A stretch of DNA of 64,000 bases from Bin55 sp963667455 (GTDB taxonomy: Bacteria > Pseudomonadota > Gammaproteobacteria > Pseudomonadales > Azotimanducaceae). Positions 37,220 through 46,063 of the stretch are shown here, piece after piece; the first letter of the stretch is position 1; every line of letters begins with the position of its first letter. The translations under genes were made by a program, and so were the position numbers. The stretch spans positions 1 to 64,000 of the forward strand of contig CAXXFR010000003.1 of NCBI GenBank assembly GCA_963667455.2. The letters run 5' to 3'. The notes beneath the pieces are model-generated. The model worked only from the letters and a program-made list of their open reading frames with translations. It made no database searches and was not told the DNA's origin.

Positions 37220-38560
37220 TCAATAGACAGAAGCAGCACCTCTGCTTGCTTCGCTTCTAGCTCGCTTGGTCAATTCTTCGTCGATGGTAATCGCAAACAT
37301 TCCAGCTGGCCCCGCGATCTTGTGCACCATCAGCTTATCCAGCTCCTTTCGTTCGCGTTCGGTGACCTGCTTGAACGAATCGCTCTTGAGGAATGCCTTG
37401 AAAGTATGACTCGTATCCATGAATGGAACAATGTAGCTCGGGACAATCGCCTGAATGATTGCACCGCGCCTTGTGGGAGTGAAGTTCATCCCCGCTCTAT
37501 GCCATGTACGAGCATCGTATAGCACGATTGACCCTGCGGGAGCTTCAATCAGGTCTGCCTCGGGTCCTGCATACGGCAAACCAAATTGCGCTCGATGCCC
37601 TCTTCGGTAGGTATCAGTGGAAATCCCCCACTCCTGCGGTGGCGGCGTATTCGAACTGTGACTTCCCAGCTTGAACATCGTTGCTCCGTTCACGCGAGTA
37701 AAGTCGGAGACGCAGACGTTTCGCTGCATTCCCAGAACAAGATCCCCAGATGGAACGGGAATGCGATCACCCGTACCCCACAAGTAAGGAAAGTCGGTGT
37801 GCCAACCCTGGACTTCGCGTTGACCATCGTCTTGGGTCAATGCGGAGATTCCGGGAGAGTGCCCCAACCTAATGTCGCGGGTCTGCATGTACTCTCGAGT
37901 CAACCACAGTGAAATCGGTTCAACGGTCACACTTGTGACCGAAGGATCCTGTGCCAAGGGAGCTTGTCGCACTGGAGTCCGATCAGCATAGGCATCTACA
38001 CATCCAACTCGTTGCAAACCATCTACAACCTTTGGCGGCAGGATGCAGCTCATTGCTACCCATCCTTGATCCCGCAATATTTGCAAGTATTGAGAAGGCA
38101 TTTGGTCAGGCCCGTGAGATATTCGAAAGCGAGCGTCCGGATCAATCTTTCCATTTCCGTTGATCGCCTGACCATTGCCCGTTAGCGTACAGTCCGAATC
38201 GACATCGACGCTGGTTGAATTAAGCTCCAGCCCAGTACTTACGTGGCGAAATCCGCCATTGGATCTATCCCAAATCGCAGCATCATCGACGTGACCCTGT
38301 ATGTGCAGCGTCTTGCCGTCGCTGGTCGCTAACCAGTCGCCATTTTCGTCGTTCAAATAGCAGAAATGCTTTGCGGGTCTCTCAAACGAAACAATAGTCG
38401 GGTTGAATTCGTCGGTTCGTAGATGCCGAGATTGCAGTGCGTCCGCCACGTTTCCGTCTCCGAGCTTGACTAATCGTCCAGTCCGATTTGGACCGAACTG
38501 AGGTAGGCTCACGAAGTTTGAGCTGATTTCGCATTTTACAACCGAGCCGCAACTCGCCAC
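37220..38560 (-). CDS. phytanoyl-CoA dioxygenase-like protein with extra N-terminal domain
   Basis: 446 residues. From about 155 onward it is PhyH-like: 'YLQILRDQGWVAMSCILPP', the HxD pair in 'VQGWHTDFPYLW', and 'IVLYDARTWHRAGMNFTPTRRGAIIQAIVP' with the distal His and 2-oxoglutarate-binding Arg. The first 150 residues are not part of the oxygenase fold; they are rich in Gly/Asn/Asp with short strands and could be a small beta domain, but I do not recognise it. The start is at an ATG 23 bases past the dnaE2 stop, so it may be read through from the imu cassette. The substrate is unknown. Confidence 0.75.
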   Translation of the reverse strand: MASCGSVVKCEISSNFVSLPQFGPNRTGRLVKLGDGNVADALQSRHLRTDEFNPTIVSFERPAKHFCYLNDENGDWLATSDGKTLHIQGHVDDAAIWDRSNGGFRHVSTGLELNSTSVDVDSDCTLTGNGQAINGNGKIDPDARFRISHGPDQMPSQYLQILRDQGWVAMSCILPPKVVDGLQRVGCVDAYADRTPVRQAPLAQDPSVTSVTVEPISLWLTREYMQTRDIRLGHSPGISALTQDDGQREVQGWHTDFPYLWGTGDRIPVPSGDLVLGMQRNVCVSDFTRVNGATMFKLGSHSSNTPPPQEWGISTDTYRRGHRAQFGLPYAGPEADLIEAPAGSIVLYDARTWHRAGMNFTPTRRGAIIQAIVPSYIVPFMDTSHTFKAFLKSDSFKQVTERERKELDKLMVHKIAGPAGMFAITIDEELTKRARSEASRGAASVY

Positions 38561-38583
38561 GCCTGTTTGCGATGCGCTGGCTT

Positions 38584-41500
38584 TCAGCGGAAATTCCTCG
38601 AGTTGACGATTTTTCTGTCTTCATCATGCCGATCTGCCAGTGATTTCAGCTTGTCACTCAGATCCTCCACCTGCCCCGCAACAACGTGAATGACATCCCC
38701 TTCGCGCTCGACCACTCCCTTCACGCGCAACAGCTGACTCTGCAGAATTTCCGCGCGGAACTGTTCCAACACCGTTTTCCAGACAACCACACTTGCGTTG
38801 CCGGTTTCATCCTCAAGCGTGAGAAACACGACTCCGGTGCTCGTGCTGGGTCGTTGCCGACAGGTAACGAGTCCGGCAATCTGAACAAGCTGACTCGGAC
38901 GCACCGCAGTCAGATCTGCCGCTCTCTTGCAACGTCGAATCTGATCATCCGATCGAAAGATCTTCATGGGATGATCTCCCAGCGTCAGACCCAGATAGCT
39001 GAAATCCAGAAATACGCTCTCCCCAACCGTGGGCTCCGGCAACTGCACTTCGGTGCTGTAGGGAATCACCACATCGTTCGCTCGCCACAACTGGGCCGGT
39101 CGATCAACCCCAGCCGCATCCCAATGCGCTTGGAACCGATTGCCTGATATGCACTGCAAAGCTCCAGCCCGCGCCAGAAAGGTGAGTTCCTGATTGCTGA
39201 GTTCAGCTCGCCGAGCAAGATCGTCAATGTCTTCATACGGTTGGTTGTCGGCAATGCGGCTCCCCGTCTCTTCTTTCAATCCTTTGATCTGCCGCATCCC
39301 AACGCGCAAAGCTCCCTGCGGTCGGTCGTAGTCCGCATGCGTCTTTTCAGATGGCTCAAGACGGTAGTCCCAACCGCTCTTCTGCACATCGACTTCCCGC
39401 ACCTCGATTCCGTGCCGCATGACATCCTGGGTGAGCTGCGAAGGCGAATAGAAGCCCATCGGCAAACTGTTCAACAAGCCACAGCAAAACGCTGCCGGTT
39501 CGTGTCTTTTCAACCAAGCCGAGACATACACCAGCAACGCAAAACTGGCCGCATGGGATTCGGGAAAACCGTATTCGCCAAATCCTTTGATCTGTTCAAA
39601 AATGCGTTCCGCAAACTCTTCGGGATGCCCGCGCTCCAACATCCCATCGACCAGCTTCCGGTGATACTTCTCCAACCCGCCGCGACGTCGCCATGCAGCC
39701 ATCGAACGACGCAGGTGATCGGCTTCGCCAGCCGTAAAACCCGCCGCCACCATGGCAAGTTCAATGACCTGTTCCTGAAAGATGGGTATGCCCAAGGTCC
39801 TCTCCAAGACCTGACGCACAGCGTCGTTGGAATAGGTCACCGGTTCCTTCCCCTGTCGGCGAAGCAGAAACGGATGCACCATGTTTCCTTGGATCGGGCC
39901 GGGCCGAACGATGGCGACCTCGATGACCAGATCGTAGAAACAGGCAGGTCGGAGCCTCGGCAGCATTGACATTTGAGCTCGAGATTCCACCTGAAAGACA
40001 CCGATGCTGTCGGCTTTCTGAAGCATTTCGTAAGTGGCTGGATCCTCAGGTGGTATCGAGGCAATGGAAAGTCTTGCATCTCCTTGCAGACCTCGAAAAT
40101 CACTGACTAGATCGAGTGTCTTGCGAATCGCCGTGAGCATTCCCAATCCCAAAACGTCTATCTTGAGCAACTGCATTGCTTCCAGATCGTCCTTGTCCCA
40201 TTGAATGACCGTCCGATCTTCCATGGCGGCGTTTTCCAGCGGCACTAGTTCGGACAGCGGCCCACGGGAAATGACGAATCCCCCGACATGCTGCGACAGG
40301 TGTCGTGGGAATCCGATGATTTCTTCGACTAGCGAAAGAAAGAGCTGAATCGTCCTGGACGTCGGATCCACACCGATGCTTGTCAATCGTTCGCCGAACT
40401 GCTCCTTGTTGTCCCACCAGGCCATGGATTTGGCAAGCGTGTCGGCAAGGTCCGGATCCAACTCCAACGCTTTGGCGACATCTCGAATCGCGCTGCGTGG
40501 ACGATAGGTGATCAAGGTTGCGGCCAAGGCGGCGCGTTCCCGCGAGTACTTGCCGTAGATGAACTGAATGACCTCCTCGCGCCGCTCATGCTCGAAGTCC
40601 ACGTCGATGTCAGGCGGTTCCTGGCGTTCCTTGGATACAAAGCGCTCGAACAGCAGATGAATGCGGTCTGGATCCACCTCCGTGATGAACAAGCAGTAGC
40701 AAACAGCGGAATTCGCCGCAGATCCCCTACCCTGACACAGTATGTTTCGACTCCGCGCAAACCGCACGATGTCGTAGACCGTCAAGAAGTAGTACTCGTA
40801 CTGCAGATCGGCCACGAGGGCGAGTTCCTTTTCGAGCAATGCGCCAACTTCCTGAGGAATCCCCGACGGCCATCGCTGGTTGGCACCCTCATAGACAAGT
40901 TTGCGCAAATGCTCTGAAGCCGTCATGCCTTCCGGCACAAGCTCGGCGGGATATTCGTAGCGCAGGGAATTCAAAGAGAAGTCGCAGATATCCGCGATCT
41001 TCACTGATTCTTCCAAGATTTCTTCCGCGTACAGTTTTCGCATTGCCCCGTAGGTTCGCAAGTGTCGTTCCGCGTTGGAATACGTTCTGGTTCCCAACTG
41101 GTTGATCGGCATGCCCAGACGGATCGCCGTCAACGTGTCCTGCAAAGGCTTGCGTTCAGACACATGCATATGAACGTCGTTGCTGGCGACGAGGGGCAAC
41201 TTCAGCTGCATGGACAGCGTGAGAACGTTCGCGGTCTGCTCCAAGTCGCGGTCCGTCAGGAACAACTCCAAGGCAACCCACAATCGTGAAAAGCGCACTT
41301 GCAGCTCGCGACCTTGGACTGCGAGTTTTTCGAGAGAAAGATCTCCCGGAATCCAGAGCGCAAGACATTCGTTCGTCGCTTCTCCAAGATCGTTCACAGA
41401 GAGCTTGTATTCGCCTTTCGGCATACGCCGCCGTGCTCGGGTAATGAGGGACGACAATTGCGCGTAGGCCTTTCGCGTGGGAGCAAGAAGCACGATGTGC

Positions 41501-41760
41501 ATCGTGCTCTCGCCGTCTGCATCGGCAACGTGAAACTCCGAGCCGACAATCAGCTTGATGCCGACCCGTTCCGCTTCGACGTGGGCCTTCACGATTCCGC
41601 AAAGCGAGCACTCGTCGGTTATCGCAATTGCCTGATACCCCAGCTCCTTCGCCCGACGCACGAGTTCCTCGGGATGCGAAGCTCCACACAGAAACGAGAA
41701 GTTGCTCTTGCAGTGCAGCTCGGCAAAGGCCACGGATGTCGTACTAGGAGAAGTAGCCAT
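38584..41760 (-). CDS. dnaE2: error-prone DNA polymerase DnaE2 (ImuC)
   Basis: From the ATG at 41760 ('MATSPSTTSVAFAELHCKSNFSFL') it has 1058 residues, the usual DnaE2 length; an open frame extends to 41862 but would bury the end of imuB. The N-terminal PHP domain is seen in 'AELHCKSNFSFLCGASHPEELV'. The polymerase core has 'PPDIDVDFEHERREEV' with the catalytic Asp pair, 'FPRHLSQHVGGFVIS' and 'GFGEYGFPESHAASFALLVY', and an OB fold near 990 has 'QIAGLVTCRQRPSTSTGVVFLTLEDETG'. It lacks the beta-clamp-binding and tau-binding ends of DnaE1. With ImuA and ImuB it makes the damage-induced mutasome. It overlaps imuB by 17 bases. Confidence 0.95.
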   Translation of the reverse strand: MATSPSTTSVAFAELHCKSNFSFLCGASHPEELVRRAKELGYQAIAITDECSLCGIVKAHVEAERVGIKLIVGSEFHVADADGESTMHIVLLAPTRKAYAQLSSLITRARRRMPKGEYKLSVNDLGEATNECLALWIPGDLSLEKLAVQGRELQVRFSRLWVALELFLTDRDLEQTANVLTLSMQLKLPLVASNDVHMHVSERKPLQDTLTAIRLGMPINQLGTRTYSNAERHLRTYGAMRKLYAEEILEESVKIADICDFSLNSLRYEYPAELVPEGMTASEHLRKLVYEGANQRWPSGIPQEVGALLEKELALVADLQYEYYFLTVYDIVRFARSRNILCQGRGSAANSAVCYCLFITEVDPDRIHLLFERFVSKERQEPPDIDVDFEHERREEVIQFIYGKYSRERAALAATLITYRPRSAIRDVAKALELDPDLADTLAKSMAWWDNKEQFGERLTSIGVDPTSRTIQLFLSLVEEIIGFPRHLSQHVGGFVISRGPLSELVPLENAAMEDRTVIQWDKDDLEAMQLLKIDVLGLGMLTAIRKTLDLVSDFRGLQGDARLSIASIPPEDPATYEMLQKADSIGVFQVESRAQMSMLPRLRPACFYDLVIEVAIVRPGPIQGNMVHPFLLRRQGKEPVTYSNDAVRQVLERTLGIPIFQEQVIELAMVAAGFTAGEADHLRRSMAAWRRRGGLEKYHRKLVDGMLERGHPEEFAERIFEQIKGFGEYGFPESHAASFALLVYVSAWLKRHEPAAFCCGLLNSLPMGFYSPSQLTQDVMRHGIEVREVDVQKSGWDYRLEPSEKTHADYDRPQGALRVGMRQIKGLKEETGSRIADNQPYEDIDDLARRAELSNQELTFLARAGALQCISGNRFQAHWDAAGVDRPAQLWRANDVVIPYSTEVQLPEPTVGESVFLDFSYLGLTLGDHPMKIFRSDDQIRRCKRAADLTAVRPSQLVQIAGLVTCRQRPSTSTGVVFLTLEDETGNASVVVWKTVLEQFRAEILQSQLLRVKGVVEREGDVIHVVAGQVEDLSDKLKSLADRHDEDRKIVNSRNFR

Positions 41761-43186
41761 GCTGAAACCACTCCTCCCCATCGTTGAACAGCCAGCACAA
41801 AGATCCGCTTTCGTGCCGAGCGACGAAGTAATCCCGCAAAAAACGTCCCTCCCACCATCCACTCTCGATGCGCTCCGGACCTTTTAACAGTTCAAAATTC
41901 TTGCGTTTGACCGGCATCGGTGGTTCAAACAGCCACAATGGCCTGTGTCCTGGAGTGGGGAACGATGTCGAGTCGCGTTCGAACGCACGCGTTGTGACGG
42001 GAGACCAAGCGTATTCCGGGCGATGATCGTTCACGTTACGCAACAGCCGCCACGATTCGACACCGAGACGAGCGGTCAATCGATCCAGCAGTTCGCCGGG
42101 CAGTGCGGGTCTCGATTGATGCGTTCCCAACAGATCCTTTTCCACCGGTCCCGCATTCAGCAGAGAGTCCACACGAGGAGCCTCAAGGGATATGGAAATC
42201 ACCTCGCTCGGCAGTTCGACTGCATCAAGCGCAAGTTCCGAGCATTCCAAAATTCCCGGAACGCGAGTTTGCGGGTGCGAAAAGCGCACGGGTACGGTTA
42301 TTCCATCGTCGTCATACGGTTTGAACGTCCATGTCGCCTCCAGAACTCCAAGCTGGCGAGACTGCAACCAGTGCACCAGTCTCAACGCCAACTGCTGCAT
42401 GTGATCGTCCAGCGACAACCGATCCTTGGCCGGCTCTAACAAATGGACATCGGATTGAAAGCACTCCACGGGCGAGGCGTACTTCTGAGGATCAAAGCCG
42501 GACCCGAGCAGGCGCGTCAGGTACTCGAGCAAACTCTTGTCGAATCTTTGTCCGAGTTCGTGGCGCGGCAAGTCGATCAATTCGCCAAACGAACGTATCC
42601 CCATGCTGAATAGCCGCTCAATGTCCGATGGTTGAAGTTCCGCATGCTCCAAACTGGTTTCGCGCAGGCATTTCAAGGCGTTTTCCCTGACGACGCTTGC
42701 ATCGGGATAGTTGGGCAAAGGCGTGGCGACTTCAGCATGAGCAAGAACGCGGGCGGCACAGGGAGCATGAGCAGTCCCGATGAACGTCTTGTGCCCGATG
42801 CGACGGAGCGAACGTTCGAGCAAGCGAACCAAAGGTTTGAGGCCACCAAATAGCTTGACGCTGCCGGAGACTTCCAGCATTAGGTCATAAGGCAGAGAAA
42901 CGCTTACCCGGGGCGTCAGACGATAGGCGATGGGGATGATCTTCTCGAGATATTCCTTTTCGGCTTGTTCATCCCGCTTGTAGCAAGCCAAGTCGTCCAC
43001 CAGACTGCTTGCTGTCGCGAGACTGCTCCCCAAACCTATCCCCGCCTCCTGCGCGGCGGAATTCATCAGATGAACCTTGCGTTCATCAATGACCACTGCA
43101 GCCTGATGGCGTGAAGCGGCGGATGATCGATGAAACATTTCCAGCCCCATCTGCGGTAAATGTGCACAAAGCCACAACATCGGCAA
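41744..43186 (-). CDS. imuB: ImuB, catalytically inactive Y-family polymerase-like protein
   Basis: 480 residues. The Y-family fold can be followed ('VVIDERKVHLMNSAAQEAGIGLGSSLATASSL', 'YDLMLEVSGSVKLFGGLKPLVRLLERSL', 'GIRSFGELIDLPRHELGQRF'), but the catalytic acids are absent: the first motif reads 'LWLCAHLPQM' in place of DxDxF, and 'LMLEVSGSVKLF' replaces the second DE pair. That is the signature of ImuB, which bridges DnaE2 to the beta clamp. The last residues near 'WLFNDGEEWFQHGYFS' follow the usual ImuB C-terminal region. It begins four bases after the imuA stop. Confidence 0.93.
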   Translation of the reverse strand: MPMLWLCAHLPQMGLEMFHRSSAASRHQAAVVIDERKVHLMNSAAQEAGIGLGSSLATASSLVDDLACYKRDEQAEKEYLEKIIPIAYRLTPRVSVSLPYDLMLEVSGSVKLFGGLKPLVRLLERSLRRIGHKTFIGTAHAPCAARVLAHAEVATPLPNYPDASVVRENALKCLRETSLEHAELQPSDIERLFSMGIRSFGELIDLPRHELGQRFDKSLLEYLTRLLGSGFDPQKYASPVECFQSDVHLLEPAKDRLSLDDHMQQLALRLVHWLQSRQLGVLEATWTFKPYDDDGITVPVRFSHPQTRVPGILECSELALDAVELPSEVISISLEAPRVDSLLNAGPVEKDLLGTHQSRPALPGELLDRLTARLGVESWRLLRNVNDHRPEYAWSPVTTRAFERDSTSFPTPGHRPLWLFEPPMPVKRKNFELLKGPERIESGWWEGRFLRDYFVARHESGSLCWLFNDGEEWFQHGYFS

Positions 43187-43190
43187 TCTC

Positions 43191-43904
43191 CTATCGTTCT
43201 ACTTGTCTCCACTGATTCCAATGTCCGGCCATGCGTTCCGCCGAAAAATCGTCCGGGCATCCCTGCAACTGCAATGGCAGATCGCTTACAGCCCAGCCTC
43301 CTTTGCGCTTCAGAATCGACAGCGTCGTCTTCTCGCCGGCATCCGAACGAAGATTCCGCAAGCGGATCCGAAGTTCCGCTGGCGAGGGATCCACCACCGC
43401 TTGCATAGGACGAAATATCGTGACCCACACACGGGTTGCCTTGGCCCGGGTCTGAATACGCCGCAGCTGTTTTGCCTTCAGTTCGTGTTCGCTCAGCCAG
43501 GCGAGAACCGCACTGCAACTTCCCGACTCCACAATCTTTTCCATGGCCCACAACGCCTCTCGATGGCTGTTCGGATACACCAGCAAAACGCGATGCACAT
43601 CGATCTCCATCGAGCCCAGAGCCGGTGCATAAGGCACGAAAGGAGGATTGACCCAAGCAATCCACCGTGCCTCTTCACGGATCAGATGGCGCAAAGCAGG
43701 CATCAGTAGCCGCAATTCACCACAGCCATGAACATCGATGAACACTTCCACAAGTGCATCACGCGGCCAGCCGCGTCCATAGAGCAAGAGATCGAGATCC
43801 GCAATCCCCGTAGGGATTCCCGATGCTGATTCGGCCCTTGGGAGATCCGTTAGATCACATGCCCGCCAAATGAATTTCTTGCTGAGAAGATTCTGCAAGC
43901 TCAC
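43191..43904 (-). CDS. imuA: ImuA, RecA-like mutasome accessory protein
   Basis: 237 residues. 'SGIPTGIADLDLLLYGRGWPRDALVEVF' is the start of the RecA/SulA-like domain and lacks a proper Walker A (no GKT), as usual in this family. 'PALRHLIREEARWIAWVNPPFVPYAPAL' and 'LAWLSEHELKAKQLRRIQTRAKATRVWVTIFRP' are conserved in ImuA proteins. ImuA binds ImuB and modulates mutagenesis under SOS. It is the first gene of the cassette; an SOS-like operator lies about 36 bases upstream of its ATG. Confidence 0.9.
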   Translation of the reverse strand: MSLQNLLSKKFIWRACDLTDLPRAESASGIPTGIADLDLLLYGRGWPRDALVEVFIDVHGCGELRLLMPALRHLIREEARWIAWVNPPFVPYAPALGSMEIDVHRVLLVYPNSHREALWAMEKIVESGSCSAVLAWLSEHELKAKQLRRIQTRAKATRVWVTIFRPMQAVVDPSPAELRIRLRNLRSDAGEKTTLSILKRKGGWAVSDLPLQLQGCPDDFSAERMAGHWNQWRQVER

Positions 43905-43939
43905 ATTGAAGTACTGTATATATGTTCATATTAACATAA

Positions 43940-43955
43940 CTATACGGAAATACAG
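43940..43955 (-). promoter_or_regulatory. candidate LexA (SOS) operator of imuA
   Basis: On the minus strand this 16-mer reads CTGT-N8-ATAG, one mismatch from the gammaproteobacterial LexA box CTGT-N8-ACAG. A second, weaker half site (plus strand TACTGTATATAT, 43912-43923) sits eight bases before the imuA ATG. The region between is A+T-rich, suiting a promoter. imu cassettes are usually LexA-controlled, which supports the call; it has not been tested against a weight matrix. Confidence 0.5.
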
Positions 43956-44356
43956 TTTCATGAGGCAGTCTTGGCTTCGACGATGGTGCAAGTGGGCAAT
44001 TTCTGTCCAAGACACATCGATGTGATGCTTCGGATGATGGTGTGGTATAGCGCAAAACCGAGGTCGGACGGCTAGCTAGGATGGGCTACGAACGGGTTCG
44101 GCGAGACGGAAGTGGATCTAGGACTCACACATACCGAGCTGGCGTCCTTTTTCGCACACGAACGCTCTTCAGGTTCTTCGTACCCGAAGCGGAAGCACTA
44201 GATCGAAAGCAAGCACGGAACCCCATTAAGGGAGATCCTTAACGAGGTCCTCTAAAACGTGCGCAGTCACTCGTTCCGCGTCGTTGAACGACGCGGCTCG
44301 ATCAGCTGAATAGCGCGAGGAGTCTCCGAAAACCGAAGAACTGCTCGCTCATCGGT
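43956..44356. other. intergenic region with a perfect 10-bp hairpin
   Basis: This lies between imuA (leftward) and the 3' end of the tldE-like gene (leftward). The strongest structure is an inverted repeat at 44276-44296: ten complementary bases on each side of a single G (CCGCGTCGTT / AACGACGCGG). It lies 60 bases past the stop at 44357 and may end transcription of the TldD/E operon, though there is no U-tract. A shorter repeat, TTAAGG/CCTTAA, spans about 44226-44242. No coding sequence is supported. Confidence 0.4.
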
Positions 44357-46063
44357 TCAATCGATGCTGGGAGCTTCTGTTGCGATCGGATGCGGAATAA
44401 CTGGAGGCTTGGGCGAGATCGGCCGCATCTTGCGCACCGTCAGTTCTTCAATGAGAATGGACGGCGAAACGATGGACATGGGAGTTACCCAAGTTCCCCC
44501 GCCACCTCCATAGACTGTGTCGTAGTGCACAAGCTCCTCGGAGACGGCAATCACATCGCGCAACGTGCGATCACTGTAGCCAGTGATCTCCACCGACGGA
44601 ATGAGTTCTTCGCGCCCATCCGGAAACACCTTGTACGCTTCCAATACGACGGAAGTGCGGTTTCCAAAAGCTTGTTCGGAACGATTGGCCAGCCGACGCA
44701 CCACAATGCCGTAGTCTAGGGCATAGTCCTGGATCAGTAAGTTCATCTCTTCACGCATCTCTTCGTCCGAGAGTCCTTCGCCTTCCTTCGGCAAGACCAG
44801 AATATTCCCAGGAATTGCACTACCTCCCCTTCGACTCGATCCAGTGCTCTTATCGAAGTCATCCACAGGACTGCGAGTGGTCAGAAGCGTTTTGAGTCTT
44901 CCATCTTCAATGAGCATCGTCGTCGATGCAGGAACGCCTTGACGATCCACTGCATAGTGACCAAGCAAGGGTCGGTCATTGAATGTACTTAGTACAGGAT
45001 CGTTCACAACATCGACTCTTGCCGAGATCACGCGTGCACCGATCTTGTCGAGAAACGGATTTCGAAACCGCATCGAATCAGCTCGAGGATCGTCCGTCAT
45101 GGGGTTGCGCACTGCCAGCAATCGCGACAGCAGCAAGCTGCGAACGATCTCCGCCCCCGCTTGACCCTCGAACAACACCGGACCGTTGTAGACCTCCTCA
45201 GGAGGCTCAGCTTCGCGAGCATTGCGCAGTCGTGCAATCATTTCCTGCACGCGAGTCTTCATGTCGTCCAGCGATGCAAGTGAGTTGCAATCCAGACTGG
45301 TCTCCGTTGAGTAATCCTGCAATTCCGTACCGTCCGCCGCCTGTGTGAACGCCAACGTCCGAATCCGGCACAGCTGTTCACGAATGTCGTGAAAGCTGCC
45401 TTCGCTGTTGATGTAGATGCGACGACGCTCAGCAGCAGTGGCTGCAACTACTGACGTATAGATTTCGGTTTCGCCGATGAAGAGTTCCGACAAGGCTTGA
45501 GCTGGCGCACGGATTGTAGCGAGAGCTGATTCGGAGACATCAGAAGCGGACTCCTCGACTAAACGAAAGGGATCCTCTTGTGTAAAGTCTGCAATCGGTT
45601 CGCCAATTCTCCGGTTTTCCAGCGCTGTAAGCTTGGCGGCGTAGTTTTGCACTGCATTTTTGTATGCAACGTCCGTCGCCCGCCAGATCGCCCGTCTCAG
45701 CTCCTCGTAGTCTTCCGTAATCGGCAACGCTTGCATGATCGTCGATGGCCGGTTCATGCGTGGCCGGTAGTTGCGATTGTCGAGGTCGTAGGACCCCACT
45801 CTCACATCAACTTGCAATCGTCGGTTGCGAGACTTGCCGTTTCGAACCGATGTTCCGACGAAGAACGATTCATCGACTTGGGTGTTGTCGAAGACCGTAT
45901 AGCCGACAAAGTAAGGCTTGGGCGAGTCCTCCAGCTGCAATTCGTTCAGCGAACGATCCATCTCGTCCTTCAACGCTTGAACGATTACCTCGTCTTCCTG
46001 GGCAATCGACGCAAGTGCAATAGTCGCTACCAGTGCAGCGGCAACTCGTGATGTGTAGATCAT
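44357..46063 (-). CDS. secreted TldE/PmbA-like protein (pair 1)
   Basis: 568 residues with an N-terminal signal peptide ('RVAAALVATIALASIAQ'). The TldD/PmbA fold is recognisable in 'YNGPVLFEGQAGAEIVRSLLLSRLLAVRNPM', 'YAVDRQGVPASTTMLIEDGRLKTLLTTRSP', 'GGSAIPGNILV' and 'EMREEMNLLIQDYALDYGIVVRRLANRS'. The HExxxH zinc motif of TldD is missing at 'GQAGAEIVRSLL', so it is the non-catalytic TldE-type partner. It shares one base with the upstream tldD-like gene (overlapping stop and start). In the cytoplasm TldD/TldE form a heterodimeric metalloprotease; here the signal peptide places it in the periplasm. Confidence 0.83.
   Translation of the reverse strand: MIYTSRVAAALVATIALASIAQEDEVIVQALKDEMDRSLNELQLEDSPKPYFVGYTVFDNTQVDESFFVGTSVRNGKSRNRRLQVDVRVGSYDLDNRNYRPRMNRPSTIMQALPITEDYEELRRAIWRATDVAYKNAVQNYAAKLTALENRRIGEPIADFTQEDPFRLVEESASDVSESALATIRAPAQALSELFIGETEIYTSVVAATAAERRRIYINSEGSFHDIREQLCRIRTLAFTQAADGTELQDYSTETSLDCNSLASLDDMKTRVQEMIARLRNAREAEPPEEVYNGPVLFEGQAGAEIVRSLLLSRLLAVRNPMTDDPRADSMRFRNPFLDKIGARVISARVDVVNDPVLSTFNDRPLLGHYAVDRQGVPASTTMLIEDGRLKTLLTTRSPVDDFDKSTGSSRRGGSAIPGNILVLPKEGEGLSDEEMREEMNLLIQDYALDYGIVVRRLANRSEQAFGNRTSVVLEAYKVFPDGREELIPSVEITGYSDRTLRDVIAVSEELVHYDTVYGGGGGTWVTPMSIVSPSILIEELTVRKMRPISPKPPVIPHPIATEAPSID

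Noticed and set aside
39241..39969. 242-codon open frame on the plus strand inside dnaE2
   Set aside because: It is antisense to a fully conserved polymerase with intact motifs, has no ribosome binding site and reads as low-similarity sequence.
41299..41787. 162-codon plus-strand frame over the dnaE2/imuB junction
   Set aside because: Antisense shadow of two conserved genes; no independent support.
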